This document shows, piece by piece, positions 29,121 to 40,560 of a DNA stretch of 64,000 nt; the stretch's first letter is position 1; each line of letters starts with the position of its first letter. The DNA comes from Bombyx mori (Eukaryota > Arthropoda > Insecta > Lepidoptera > Bombycidae), in contig NC_085135.1 in assembly GCF_030269925.1 (NCBI RefSeq), forward strand, positions 3,100,753 through 3,164,752, given 5' to 3'. Both the position numbers and the translations under genes were made by a program. Below the pieces are notes generated by a model that was not told where the DNA came from, made no database searches, and was given only the letters and a program-made list of their open reading frames with translations.

Positions 29121-29458
29121 TTACGACCTCTTACGAGATATGCGGACGATACGACGCTTTTTGCGTCATCTGAGAAGGAACTTGCTGACCTATTCCGTAG
29201 AGTGGAGTACGAGAGTGGTTTGGTGGGGCTCTTCGTTAATAAGTCCAAAACAAAGGTCATGATAGTGGACAGAACCCCACGGCCGATTACCTAGCCGTTG
29301 GTGTGATCAAATAACCGCTCTAACTGGGTTGCCAGTCTCAACCGCCATTCGAGAAGCTGAGGACCGGACGAGATGGAAACAGCTCACGAGACAGGCCACG
29401 GTCAAGTTTCAGGGACACGACCTTCAGCAATGAAGAAAGCGAGAAAGAAGAAGACGGG
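29121..29458 (+). pseudogene. Non-LTR reverse transcriptase fragment inside the integrase of H
   Basis: TRYADDTTLFASSEKELADL (about 29130) and NKSKTKVMIVDRTPRP (to 29285) are the catalytic box and following motif of a LINE reverse transcriptase. A later frame gives TAIREAEDRTRWKQL (about 29340), a common LINE C-terminus. No poly(A) is visible. The integrase of H resumes at about 29460. Confidence 0.7.
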
Positions 29459-29590
29459 ATCAAACATATTGTAAATGCCGTTGCAACGCCTCGAGCAAAC
29501 GGGCAAGTAAAAAAGTTTAATAGAACGATTTTGGATGCTTTATCGACGGCTGTTCACGGTGACGACAAGTCGTGGGACAACCACATCCCT
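29459..29590 (+). pseudogene. Gypsy-like remnant H, integrase continued
   Basis: HIVNAVATPRANGQVKKFN then RTILDALSTAVHGDDKSW: the N-G-x-x-E helix of the integrase core with K in place of the catalytic E. It ends near 29590. Confidence 0.72.
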
Positions 29591-29910
29591 CCCCTTCGCA
29601 TTCGCATTCGTATATAGCGGAGCGTGAACTTATTATCTCACCTTCGAGATCCCGCAGTACTTTTCTGCGTGGACGCTGCCGGAAGCGAGGTGCTCTGGCT
29701 AGGCGATCCAAGAAAGTACTTGACTACCGTAGAACAAAAAAAACACACCTGCATACACAACCTGGCTCGGATCCAGCAACCCCAGTTGCAGGGAAGCCAT
29801 CCAGTGAACGTTCATCGTCAGTTTGCGAACTAAACTGGTGATACCGTCTTTGTATATAGTATTGTTATTTAATCTCACTTTCATTGAATACTTTCTAGTG
29901 TGTTCGGTAT
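29591..29910. other. Spacer with possible promoter-like sequence, no gene
   Basis: CGTATATAGCGGAGC at about 29607 looks TATA-like, and the stretch could be part of an LTR. Nothing firm. Confidence 0.35.
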
Positions 29911-30153
29911 ACTTTTTTTTTTTTTATGATTGAAAGATTACTGGTGGCCCGGAGGCCTTTCCAGTTTCACCAGGACACGTGGGCGAGCAAAGGCTCAGCC
30001 AGGAGAGGTGGGATTTGCTAACAGCTACCCGAGCGCCTCCGAAGGAGACCTAACAGCTCAAGAGTAGCTGCTTCGCGAATGAATCTACTACCGGATCGGA
30101 ATCGCGACCCGCTGAGAAGATCCGGCGAGAAACTCAGCGAGCTGATTCATGGG

Positions 30154-33036
30154 TTAGGTTGCACGGCGAACTCTTTGTCGAGTTCGACGAATACGGTTAC
30201 CGAGGTCCCTAAGCCTGCTCCTAGTGTTAGAGCTGAAGGCGTCTAATGCAAAGGTTATTAGATCTGATGGATCCGTAAGGACGTGTCTAGGGCGTCGACG
30301 GTGACTGGCTTCTGCGTGATCAGGATTCGGGGAGTAGTCAGCGGCGGCAACGATAAGGCGATTATCATGACGCATAGCCTTATCGAAGTACCGTTCCGAC
30401 GCTGACTTCATGTATTTCTGGATAGATTCGAGGCCCAGGTCGTCGTGTAGGTCAACGTTCCTCACGAACCACGGAGCTCCGACGGCTAACCTGCAAAAGC
30501 GGGATTGTAAAGATTGGAGGGTGTCTATGTGTGTGCGGGCCGCGTGAGCGAACACCACACTCGCGTAAGTCATGACGGGCCTAATGCAAGTTTAGTAAAG
30601 TGTCACCTTGTTCGGAAGGGACATTTTACTCCACTTACAGATCATGGGGTAGAGTCTACCGAGAATAAACGCGGCACGGTCACGGACTGATTTTATATGC
30701 GGGCGGAATGTCATCGATGCATCCAGGGTAACGCCCAGGTACTTGACCTTCCTGGCCCACGGTATGGGTTGTCTAAAGAGAGTAATCGGGGGTGTAAGAT
30801 TCCTCCTCCTAATCCGGGAGGAAATCCGTGTGGAGCTTCCCCTCTGAAATAGCACCGCAGTACTTTTCACTGGGTTGATGTCTATGCGCCATTTTCGGAA
30901 CCACTGTCCTAGGGCTAGGGCTGCACTCTGAAGCTTCTTCGCGATTAGGGACTTGTTTCTACTGGAATAGTAAACAGTCGTGTCGTCGGCGAATAAAGCT
31001 AAGTGGGTCGGCTGCGACAGGGGAATATCGTTAACAAATAAGCTAAATAGGAGGGGTGAGAGGACAGAGCCTTGCGGGACTCCAGCTGTGAGAGGTCGTG
31101 GGGAGGAGCGGGCTCCCTCGACTCGATATCGAAAAGAGCGGTTCGACAAGAAGTCCCGTATGATGAGCACGAGACTATCTGGCACGCCGATGTTGAAAAG
31201 CTTGAAAATCAAACCGTTGTGCCAGACTTTGTCGAACGCTTTTGCGACGTCGAAGAAGAGAGCTCCCGTGTATAACGGTTTTGGTCGATTAAGCCCCACA
31301 AGAATGTGCTCCGTGAGGCGGTGCACCTGTTGAACGCATGAGTGATTTGTACGGAATCCGAATTGTTCATCGATGAGAATGCCCTTGGCTGAGACGAAGT
31401 CTCTGAGGCGTTTGTAGAGCAGACGCTCATACAGTTTGCCTAGAGACATGAGGAGGCTAATCGGGCGGTAGCTCGTCGGATGATTTTTTGGTTTACCGGG
31501 TTTATGTATGCCGATAACGTCCGCTTCTTTCCACACCGCGGGAAAGATACAGTTCGCCATAGCGGCATTGAAAATAGATGCCAACATCACGATGAGTTGG
31601 ACGGGTAGAAGTTTAATAACGCGGTTGGATATACCGTCGGAACCGGGAGCCTTGCGAGGACGTAGGTCTTTGATCAAGTCTTTAACTTCCATCGGGGTGA
31701 CGGGTGGTAACGCATCCGAGGGTGGCAAGGAGGCTCTGCGTTCTACTTCACTGTCTACTAATTCTACATGAACAGGGTCTACGGATTGAGTGCTGGGCGT
31801 GCACTGCGTTTGCAATGTATCGGCCAGCAGCTCTGCTTTTTCGTCATCATCAAACGCCGCGAGTCGGCCTGAGGGGCCTACGAGGGGGGGCATAGTTACT
31901 ACCGTATCCGATTTGAGAGTACGAGCTAAGCGGTAGTAAGACCTTTGGGAGGGCGCGAGTCCTTCTAAGAAATCAGACCATCTGGCATCTCGGACTTCGG
32001 CGATGCGAGACTTTACGTCGCGTTGTAGGGCACGCATTTGAATTCGATTTTCCGCGGTAGGATACCTGTCGTAGGCGCGTATCGAGGCGTTCTTAGCTCT
32101 AAGGAGTTCCCTAATATCGTCGGACAATTTGAAGCGGTGAAGGAAGTCCTCCGCTACAACTTGTTTCGATGATCTATCTAATGTCGAGGTGATGTGTGAC
32201 GTTAAGATGTCTATGGCTTCAGCGGTATCCTGAGGAGACGGGGTAGAGTCCGGGTTAAACGGGAGCGACGGTGGATCAGATTCAGCCAGGCTGATGCCCA
32301 GCGTGTGCCAATCCACCACAGTCCTCGTGACGGGAACGGAATCGGGAGCGCGACCGAGTTTCATAACGACGGGACGGTGGTCTGAATCTAACTCTGAAAC
32401 TACTTCGATCGAGTGTAAGCGCAGAGTTACGTTTTTTAATAACGCTATGTCGAGTATATCCGGGCGATGCGCGATATTAAGCGGGTAGTGAGTCGGGGTT
32501 AGCGGAGCGACGATATCGAAGGCGTGATCATCGACTAACGCGTCAAGCCGCCTGCCATTCGGGGTTGTGGTGTGTGAGTTCCACCTGATGTGTTTACAAT
32601 TTAGGTCGCCCGCCAGAATGACAAAGCTCCCCATGCTGAGCAGCGCCTCGATTTCGCTGCTTAGAACGATCTTATCCGGTGGAAGATAAACGGACGCGAT
32701 AACGATCGGCGCGTGTCCCGTCAGTGAGATTCGGCACACTGATGCTTCGATATTAGCGAGCGCGAGAGGATCGAGCGGGACGCAATGCAGGGCTCTTCTA
32801 TAGTAAATGACGGTACCACCACCACGAGCAGAGAGCCTGTCGTTCCTGACCATGTTATAGTTCGCGATTTTAGGGTCACGGCGCGCGGGCTTAAGTAGGG
32901 TCTCCTGCACTAAAAATATATCAATTTGATGGTCACGCAAAAAGTCAGAAACCTGATCACGTTGATTTGCGAGACCGTAAGCGTTAAAAAATCCTATCGT
33001 TACGGATAGGGGCTTTACTCTACTTATATACGCCAT
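30154..33036 (-). pseudogene. LINE J ORF2, endonuclease and reverse transcriptase, one nonsense codon
   Basis: The ATG at 33036 starts MAYISRVKPLSVTIGFFNAY. The endonuclease covers about residues 10-230, with DIFLVQETLLKP, IVIASVYLPPDK, FVILAGDLNCKHIRWNS, RPDILDIALLKN and the catalytic ELDSDHRPVVMKL. Reverse transcriptase covers about residues 440-720: RPRKAPGSDGISNRVI, PTSYRPISLLMSLGKLYER, EQFGFRTNHSCVQQVHRL, ALFFDVAKAFDKVWHNGL, TAGVPQGSVLSPLLFS and the active site LALFADDTTVYYSS. A TAA at 30592-30594 replaces the AAA lysine codon seen in the plus-strand copy. The frame then continues unchanged for about 146 codons to the stop at 30154. Length and motif order match Jockey-clade ORF2. Confidence 0.92.
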
Positions 33037-33039
33037 TGA

Positions 33040-34704
33040 TTACCGGCGGAGTGAGGGGAGGACGTACGTATTTAATGACGCGTATACGTCGGCGTATTCT
33101 TGCACAACGGCGATAAAGTGTTGTGCGATGGAGGCAGCGCGAATGGCGTCACCCAAAGCGTTAACGCGCTCAAAGTTGATCGACTGAAAGAAGTCGATCG
33201 CTAAAGCGAGATTGTCGGACGCGGTCGGAGGGCAAGTCGCGGGAGAGGGACGAGTCGCGGGGGCGGGACGAGTTGCGGGGGCGGGACGAGTCGCGGGGGC
33301 GGGACGAATCGCGGAGGAGGGAGTTGTAGCCGTGTTCATGTACGGCAGCGGTTTCGCCCAGGCCGAGACACTGGGCACCGGCGCCGGAACGAACGCTGGC
33401 TTAGCCTGCGACACAGAGGGTGCCGAGGCTTTGATGTCTGGGCCGGAAGCTCGGAGGCGGTTTTGACGGGCGACGCGGCGATTTATTTTAGGGGCTCGGG
33501 GGCAACCACGGTAATTCGCGGGGTGACCCTGTGTTCGACACAGGACGCAGCTAGGCGGTTCCGTCGCGGTTTTTTGGTCGCGAGCGCAGAGGGCCGTGGC
33601 GTGATCGCCCAAACACTTAACACATCGGGGGCGCGCGTGACAGTTACGGGAAGAGTGCCCGTACAATTGACAGTTATGGCACTGGCTAGGAGTGCCTTTT
33701 TTATGGGGGGCTTCGACGGCGATACCGGAGAGCCTACAGACGGTCTGTGTGTTGAAGATTTTCTTACCCTCGGGGGTAGGCTGGAGGGTGACTAGAACCA
33801 TATTATATGGCTCCCTACCGCGACCGGTGTGCATACGGTGCACAGAATTCACTGGAAAGCCCTGTTCTAACAGATCGGCCTTGACGAGCTCTACATCTAA
33901 CTCTTTAGGGATTCCGCGTATTACAACGCGGAGTTCGCGCTCCTCCTGGAGCGTATAAGTATGGAAACTTATACGTTCCTTACGGAGGTAAGAAGAGAGG
34001 GCCCTATGGTCGTCGGGTGTTTGAACCTTAATTTGAATGCCGTTCGCGAGGTTACGGGCATTCGTGAAATTTATATTTTTGGCCTAAAGGGCCAGGCAAA
34101 CTCGATCCCAAGCTGCCTTCTCCTGAAGGATAACCGGGGGAGGGGTCTGGGTTTTATTTTGTGCCACCGGACGTGGCGACGGAGTGGCACGGGCTGGGGG
34201 CGCAACGGGAGTCTGAGGGCGGGGGCGCGACGCGTTCACGGCTTTGCTAATTTTAGCGGCCGCGGGAGCTCGAGACTCCGCGGCACGCTTCTTACCCTTC
34301 TGTACCAGGGTGAATCCATCCGTCGACGAGGCGGGGGCCAGGTCGACCTCCATGTCCGAGTCAGAGTCGGAGCACGAGGAGGCGGGTGCAGGCGACCTAC
34401 GAGCAAGTGTAGGTGTTTTAGAGGGCGCGACGGAGGCCGCGGATGATCGCTCAGCTGAAACGATGGTCACGGCGGACGACGCAGCAGCTTTACTCGCCAG
34501 TATAGGCGACACGGGAGCGGCAGGCACGACGGAGGCTGCGGTGCTCGATGCAGAAGCTTTGCACGCAGGTACAGGCGACGCAGGAGCAGCGAGCGCGGCG
34601 GAGTCCTCGAGAGGGCTCGCAGTGTGATTGGCCTTGAAGGCCAGAAACTCTGAGGCGAGCTGTGGGTGGCGAAGTCGGAGGAATTCCGCGAATACAGCGT
34701 CCAT
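33040..34704 (-). pseudogene. LINE J ORF1 (gag-like, CCHC zinc knuckles), one nonsense codon
   Basis: I place the start at the ATG at 34704 (MDAVFAEFLRLRHPQL), because upstream sequence is 5' UTR. The N-terminal half is an Ala/Pro/Ser-rich low-complexity region with an acidic patch (SDSDSDMEVDL). A TAG at 34084-34086 interrupts the frame. After it come an RRM/PRE-like region (LRVVIRGIPKELDVEL) and CCHC knuckles: CHNCQLYGHSSRNC, CVKCLGDHATALC and CVLCRTQGHPANYRGC. The stop at 33040-33042 is 3 nt from the ORF2 ATG, an arrangement that suits reinitiation. This protein would package the LINE RNA. Confidence 0.87.
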
Positions 34705-34876
34705 GATCGCTGAGTGCCCAGGTGGGGCGGCCCCGGGTCTTGAAACACTCGCCTTGCGGCGAGGCCCCAACTTCTCGGACCTGAGCGGTTCTATAGAACA
34801 CAGGTGGCAATGCGGCGCGATTACTACAGGACAAAGAAAAAAACACAACAAAACAGAAATAACAAAAAGAAACAAA

Positions 34877-35000
34877 ACAAATAAATACTTCCAGGAAAAC
34901 ACTGTCGGCAGATATACCACGAACACAAAAATAACTAAAACAAAACAAATAAAAACTTCCAGGAAAAACACTTGGTCGGCAGATGTATCACGAACACAGG
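34877..35000 (-). repeat. Direct repeat in the 5' UTR of LINE J
   Basis: Two imperfect copies (about 34877-34929 and 34947-35000) share CTTCCAGGAAAACAC and GGCAGATATACCACGAACAC. They lie upstream of ORF1 where an internal promoter would be, but I cannot show a promoter. Confidence 0.65.
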
Positions 35001-35087
35001 CCGCGCGAACAATGGCCGGGCTAACAAAAGCCGGGCGAACAAAGACCGGGCGATCAAGTGGTCGATGAGCACGTCCGCACGTGTCGG

Positions 35088-36219
35088 GTGCTTCTATCGG
35101 AATGATTCCCCGGTCGCCGCCGACCCAGCTAGCCTTATTTGCTGACGACACAACCGTTTACTACTCAAGTAGAAAAAAAGTCCCTAATCGCGATTAAGCT
35201 CCAGAGCGCAGCGTTAACCCTCGGACAGTGGTTCAGAAAATGGCGCATAGACATCAACCCAGCGACAAGCACAGCAGTGTTATTTCAAAGGGGAAACTCA
35301 CCGCTTATTTCATCCCACATTAGGAGGAGAAATATCACCCCCCTGATCACCCTCTTCGGCCAACCTATACCCTGGGCCAGGAAGGTCAAGTACCTGGGTG
35401 TCACCCTGGATGCATCCATGACATTCCGCCCGCATATAAAAACAGTCCGTGACCGTGCCGCATTTACTCTCGGTAGACTCTATCCCATGATCTGTAAGCG
35501 GAGTAAAATGTCCCTTCGGAACAAGGTGACGCTTTACAAAACTTGCATAATGCCCGTCATGACTTACGCGAGTGTGGTGTTCGCTCACGCGGATCGCACA
35601 CACATAGACACCCTCCAATCCCTACAATCCCGCTTTTGCAGGTTAGCCGTTGGAGCTCCGTTGTTCGTGAGGAACGTTGACCTACACGACGACCTGGGCC
35701 TCGAATCAGTCCAGAAATACATGAAGTCAGCGTCGGAACGGTACTTCGATAAGACTATGCGTCATGATAATCGCCTTATCGTTGCCGCCGCTGACTACTC
35801 CCCGAATCCTGATCATGCAGGAGCCAGTCACCGTCGACGCCCTAGACACGTCCTTACGGATCCATCAGATCCAATAACCTTTGCATTAGACGTCTTCAGC
35901 GCTAACACTAGGAGTAGGCTTAGGAACCCCGGTAATCGTACTCGTCGAAATCGACAAAGAGGTCGACGTGCAACCTAACCCATGCATCAGCCCGCTGAGT
36001 TTCTCGCCGGATCTTCTCAGTGGGTCGCGATTCCGATCCGGTAGTAGATTCATTCGCGAAGCAATTGCTCTTGAGTTGTTAGGTCTCCTTCGGAGGCGCT
36101 CGGACAGTTGTTAGCAAATCCCACCCCTCCTGGCTGAGCTTTTGCTCGCCCACATGTCCTGGTGAAACTGGAAAGGCCTCCGGGCCACCAGTAATCTATC
36201 AATCATAAAAAAAAAAAAA
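35088..36219 (+). mobile_element. LINE J 3' fragment, plus strand, head-to-head with the full copy
   Basis: This starts in ORF2 just before the catalytic box (PTQLALFADDTTVYYSS at about 35120), runs to the ORF2 stop at 35978, then the 3' UTR and poly(A) at 36205-36219. One extra A in the run at about 35176 shifts the frame, after which 35139-35978 is open (279 codons). Comparison with the minus copy shows scattered substitutions, so they are different source copies. Confidence 0.87.
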
Positions 36220-37486
36220 AAGGGCGGGGGGGTCGAGTGGGACGCAGTGCAGGGCTCGTCTATAGTTTGGCCGGTACCTTTTCAAAATAGCCGGAAGGGA
36301 ACCGACGGCGCAGTGCCACCACTGCGCTGACCGCGACGAGGATGACACAGCGGAACATACATTGGCGCGTTGCTCTGGATTCGACGAGCAACGCGCCGCC
36401 CTCGTCGCGGTCATAGGAGAGGACCTCTCGCTGCCGCGCGTCGTGGCTACGATGCTCGGCAGCGACGCGCCCTGGAAGGCGATGCTCGACTTCTGCGAGT
36501 CCACCATCTCGCAGAAGGAGGCGGCGGAGCGAGAGAGGGAGAGCTCTTCCCTTTCCGCACCGATCCGTCGCCGCCGAGCCGGGGGCCGGAGGCGGGAATA
36601 CGCCCGTACGTCCCGGCCCCTGTAGGTGGCGGCCTCCCCCCGGTGAAGGTCAAGGGGCGACCTGAGGGGGTGAGGCCGCGCGGCGCGCTACCAGCACTCT
36701 AGCGCGCTGCCGTGGAGTGATTAGAGCGACCGGTCGACGGTGTATCGCGTCCCGACCCGGCAGGCTGGTTCTGGTCCAGCGGGGTATTCCGGGACACCAG
36801 CGGCACCGTCTGGGCGGCCCGACGGGCTGCCGTACCGAGACGGCCGACGTTTCAGAGCCTTCGATGCGCCTCGAAGGCTCCGTCGGCTGGGCGTCCTTGG
36901 GGTGAGCCGCGCCGTCTGGTTGTAGTGTTGGCCGCGGTAGCCCCCCTACCTCATCCGGGTTCTGACCTCGGAGGGGATCGGACGTCGGGTGTAAGAGTAA
37001 TTTAGTGGGTGGGTCCTAAAATCCTTGGGCCCGCGGTCTGCTCACAACACCATGCAGATCGTTGAGTCTCACATACCCCGCGCGCCCCTTTTGCGCGGGG
37101 ACCTCGCAGGAGGTTCGGCCCTCTACCCGAAAAAAAAAAAAAAAAAAAAAAGGGCTCGTCTATAGTAAATGACGGTACCACCACCACGAGCAGAGAGCCT
37201 GTCGTTCCTGACCATGTTATAGTTCGCGATTTTAGGGTCGTGGCGCGCGGGCTTAAGCAGGGTCTCCTGCACCAAAAAGATGTCAATTTGATGGTCACGC
37301 AAAAAATCACAAACCTGATCACGTTGATTTGCGAGACCGTAAGCGTTAAAAAATCCTATCGTTACGGATAGGGGCTTTATTCTACTTATGTACGCCATTG
37401 ATTACCGGCGGAGTGAGGGGAGGACGTACGTATTTAACGACGCGTATACGTCAGCGTATTCTTGCACAACGGCGATGAAGTGTTGT
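36220..37486 (-). pseudogene. LINE J fragment (start of ORF2, end of ORF1) split by R1-like copy d
   Basis: 36220-36266 and 37152-37398 together match the first 90 or so codons of J ORF2 on the minus strand (MAYISRIKPLSVTIGFFNAY onward; DIFLVQETLLKPARHD). 37402-37486 matches the end of ORF1. It is truncated at both ends with no tail. R1-like copy d interrupts it at 36267. Confidence 0.82.
36252..37166 (+). mobile_element. R1-like LINE, 5'-truncated copy d, with 15-bp TSD
   Basis: The insertion 36267-37150/1 is flanked by GGGCTCGTCTATAGT (36252-36266 and 37152-37166). It carries the last 115 or so codons of ORF2, including CHHCADRDEDDTAEHTLARC and SWKAML-equivalent PWKAMLDFCESTISQKEA (stop at 36623-36625), the 3' UTR with terminal stem-loop, and poly(A) 37130-37150. 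Confidence 0.93.
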
Positions 37487-37925
37487 GTTCTTAATTATTG
37501 CAGATTTTAAAATTGAAATCTGAAAGATTTGAAACATCAATCCGCATAAATGTAATTTAAAAACTACAGTAAGAGGCTTAAATAAAAAGCTAAACTTAAC
37601 TCAGCCTTAATTAGAATTTTCTTCGGAATTCAGTAGTAAAATTCAAGTTATTTTGATGAAATCAAAACTGAAATATTCATAACATCTTAAACAATCACCT
37701 ACGAATAAATATTATTTATTATATTATTTATTATACGAATAAATATTATTTATTCGTAGACAATCACAACGGGTTTATAGTTTTGGGAAGGGATTTTTGT
37801 ATCGCCATCTCGTGAAGTATTTCGGTAATACATTACAAAACAAAATTGTCCCTCCAAAAGTAACAACAGTACTTGCTTCGGCAGTACATATACTAAAATA
37901 CTAACAGTAACAACATTAACATTAT
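37487..37925. other. AT-rich spacer with an AT palindrome
   Basis: No gene. At about 37698-37761, ACGAATAAATATTATTTATT occurs as direct and inverted copies, giving a hairpin with CTACGAATAAATA/TATTTATTCGTAG ends. Confidence 0.55.
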
Positions 37926-37928
37926 ATA

Positions 37929-38294
37929 ATGTATAAACCGTTCAATAACCGAATTCGAACCAATTCGAATCGTCCGAAAAATATTGTAGTGAAGTTAAAC
38001 TGCCCACGTACTCGAGACAATCTCTTTGCTTCAGTTAAAATCTTTAATAAAAACAAGCACAGTGATAACAAACTTAACACTTCCCATATTGAACTTCCTG
38101 GTGAACAGCGGCCTGTGTATGTTACTGAACACTTGTCACCTGAAAATAAAAAACTTCATGCCGCTACTAGAATAGCTGCCAAGGAGAAGAATTACAAGTT
38201 TGTTTGGATACGAAATGGTCGCATCTTCGTACGTAAGGATATTTCTGCCGGCCACATTAATATTAAGACTGTAGAATGCTTGCATAAGCTGTGA
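37929..38294 (+). CDS. LINE C ORF1, C-terminal part with FP-type domain
   Basis: 121 open codons. NIVVKLNCPRTRDNLFASVK and RPVYVTEHLSPENKKLHAAT, then NYKFVWIRNGRIFVRKD, match the FP-type C-terminal domain seen in LINE ORF1 proteins and in the ORF1 of element V. The N-terminal part expected before it (often a PHD-like finger and coiled coil) is not visible, so the first ATG is probably internal. It ends 40 bp before the ORF2 region. Confidence 0.68.
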   Translation: MYKPFNNRIRTNSNRPKNIVVKLNCPRTRDNLFASVKIFNKNKHSDNKLNTSHIELPGEQRPVYVTEHLSPENKKLHAATRIAAKEKNYKFVWIRNGRIFVRKDISAGHINIKTVECLHKL

Positions 38295-38333
38295 CTTAAC
38301 CGTTATTTTATTTATTTATTTGTAATTTGTTCT

Positions 38334-40560
38334 TTGTTTTGTATGCTTTCTAAGCTTTTACAAATAAAATTCACAGTTAAAATATTTTATCAAAATGTAA
38401 GAGGTTTGAGAACTAAGGCAGATTTCTTTTATGTATCGGTGTTACAAAATGACTATGATATTATTATTATAACGGAGTCCTGGCTTAATGATAGTGTATT
38501 TGACTACGAGCTGTTTGACCATCGTTATAACGTATTTCGCAGAGATAGATCCTCTACTTGCTCTTATAGAACCAAAAAGGATGGTGGAGGGGTTTTAATC
38601 GCAGTCAAGAAATCATTTGACGTCGTACGAAAAACTGATTGCGAATCACAATGTGAGGATTTATGGCTGACTTTGAAAATAGGCAAAATGGTGTTAAATA
38701 TTTGTGCTGTGTACATTCCATCTCCTTTGAATGTTGATTATGTCGACATTTTTACCAAAAATACTGCAGGTTATTCACAACAACATGACAAAAGGTATTA
38801 CTGAACCATTATTTCTTTTAGTAGGAGACTTTAATATGGGGGATATTGAGTGGTGTAAAGATAATTCTTCTGCATATATGACCCCATCAACATCAGGGAA
38901 TAATGTCTATACAGAATTTTTAGACGCCATGCCTTACTGCGACCTTTATCAGTTTAATGAAATGGTCAACGCAAGGGAGGACAGGAGATCTCTGAATTAT
39001 TCTCTCAACATTTCCAAAGTGTGTATGATTCCAACATTAATCATGAAACAAGTTGCTCTTCTCATTATTGTAATGTGTCCGGCAATGCATCATATAATAT
39101 CGTTGAAGTTAATGAAACCGAAGTTTTAAATCAGCTAAAGCTTTTAAATGCGGACAAAGGACCTGGCCCTGATTTGATACCTCCTATATTCATAAAAAAA
39201 TGTGCTCTAAGTTTATATAAACCTCTAGCCAAAATTTATACCAAATCTCTCCAAAGTGGTGCTTACCCCACTCAGTGGAAATTAGCGCATTTAACACCGA
39301 TCCACAAGGATGGGAGGCTGGATGATATAGCCCAATATCGACCTGTCTCCATACTGTCTGGGTTTGGCAAGGTATTGGAAGCCATAGTTAATAAAAAAAC
39401 TGATAACTCATTTCAAGCAATCTATAGACACAAATCAACACGGCTTTCTGCCATCCAAATCGACAAATACTAACTTAGTTAGTTATGTTTCTGATATAAT
39501 TGATACTATGGACGTAGGTGGCGAGGTGCACTCTATCTACACCGATTTCAGAAAGGCGTTTGACCTAGTTAACCATAACTGCCTATTACACAAGCTTGCA
39601 GAACTGGGCATCCATGGATCGTTACTGAGATGGTGCGAGTCGTACATACGCAACCGCTCGCAATTGGTAAACATTCAAGGGTTTAAATCTAGTGTGCACA
39701 TGGTCCCATCAGGGGTCCCTCAAGGGTCTCATCTCGGTCCTTTCTTTTTCCTAGTCTACATCAATAACATTAAGCATGTCATCCAATCTAAATTTAAATT
39801 ATATGCTGATGACTTAAAAGTGTATCGTGCTGTTGAAGACCATTCGGATATAGTGGCTCTTCAGTCAGACATCAATGCAATTTACAAATGGAGTACGCAG
39901 AATTACATGCACTTAAATTTGCAAAAGTGTAATTTTATTAAATTTACAAGAAAGAGGGTTCCGTTTCAAGCCACATACTACATAAACAACACACCCCTTC
40001 AAGAAGTCAATACTGTTCGGGACTTGGGCATCATCTTGGATAGCGCATTGAGCTTCAGATCCCATATTGATAACATAATTAGCAGGACCTCTCGGCTTTC
40101 TGGTTTTATAAATAGGCAAATGAAAATATTCAGGCAACCTAGCTTAACTATTCTTATTTATAATACGATTGTACGAAGCATTTTAGAATATTGTTGTACA
40201 GTCTGGAGCCCTGGCTATCAAGTACATGCAAACAGGATAGAAAGAATCCAAAAACGGTTCCTTTATCATCTTGCTTTTAATGATAATAAGTGTCACCAAC
40301 TGAAATCATATAAGGAACGCCTTTCGTTCTATCGGATCCAGTCATTAAGCACACGACGTAAAGCAGCTGATATTGTGTTCCTTTACAAGCTTATACACAG
40401 CATAATAGACTCACCAGAAATACTTGAACGTATTCACTTAAGCGTACCGCGCTTGGGCAGCCGCTTATGTAATCGGAAAACTTTCCACCTACCAAAAATC
40501 AAAAGTAATCTTGGCCAGCACTCTCCTGTCTATCGTACTTATGACTTCCCTGGCAAATAG
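38334..40560 (+). pseudogene. LINE C ORF2, endonuclease and reverse transcriptase, broken
   Basis: Endonuclease: KIFYQNVRGLRTKADFFYV, IIIITESWLNDSV, DGGGVLIAVKKSF, ICAVYIPSPLNVDYVD and LFLLVGDFNMGDIEW. Frames change near 38760 and between about 39000 and 39030. Much of the linker, and the end of the endonuclease, seems to be deleted around 38990-39020. Reverse transcriptase: NADKGPGPDLIPPIF, KLAHLTPIHKDGRLDD, IAQYRPVSILSGFGKVLE, a frameshift near 39400-39470, then YTDFRKAFDLVNHNCLL, PSGVPQGSHLGPFFF, the catalytic KLYADDLKVYRAVED and VRSILEYCCTVWSPGY. The last 350 codons (39508-40560) are fully open. Confidence 0.82.

Larger units (their letters stand above)
29911..35087 (-). mobile_element. 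Jockey-clade LINE J, near full length
   Basis: Minus-strand element. It has a poly(T) at about 29913-29925, a 3' UTR (to 30153), ORF2 (30154-33036), ORF1 (33040-34704) and a 5' UTR with a tandem repeat (about 34877-35000). Each ORF carries one nonsense change only. Its 5' end meets a second, plus-strand copy near 35088. No TSD was found at the left edge. Confidence 0.87.

Noticed and set aside
29911..36219. Classical twin-primed (5'-inverted) single LINE J insertion
   Set aside because: Both halves carry their own 3' UTR and tail, and the overlapping ORF2 parts differ by substitutions, so two RNAs or two insertions are needed.
36740..36925. 61-62-codon frames (MYRVPTRQAGSG, MNRATGRRCIAS) found at every R1-like 3' end
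   Set aside because: They lie in the 3' UTR. They recur because the UTR recurs, and their frames shift between copies.
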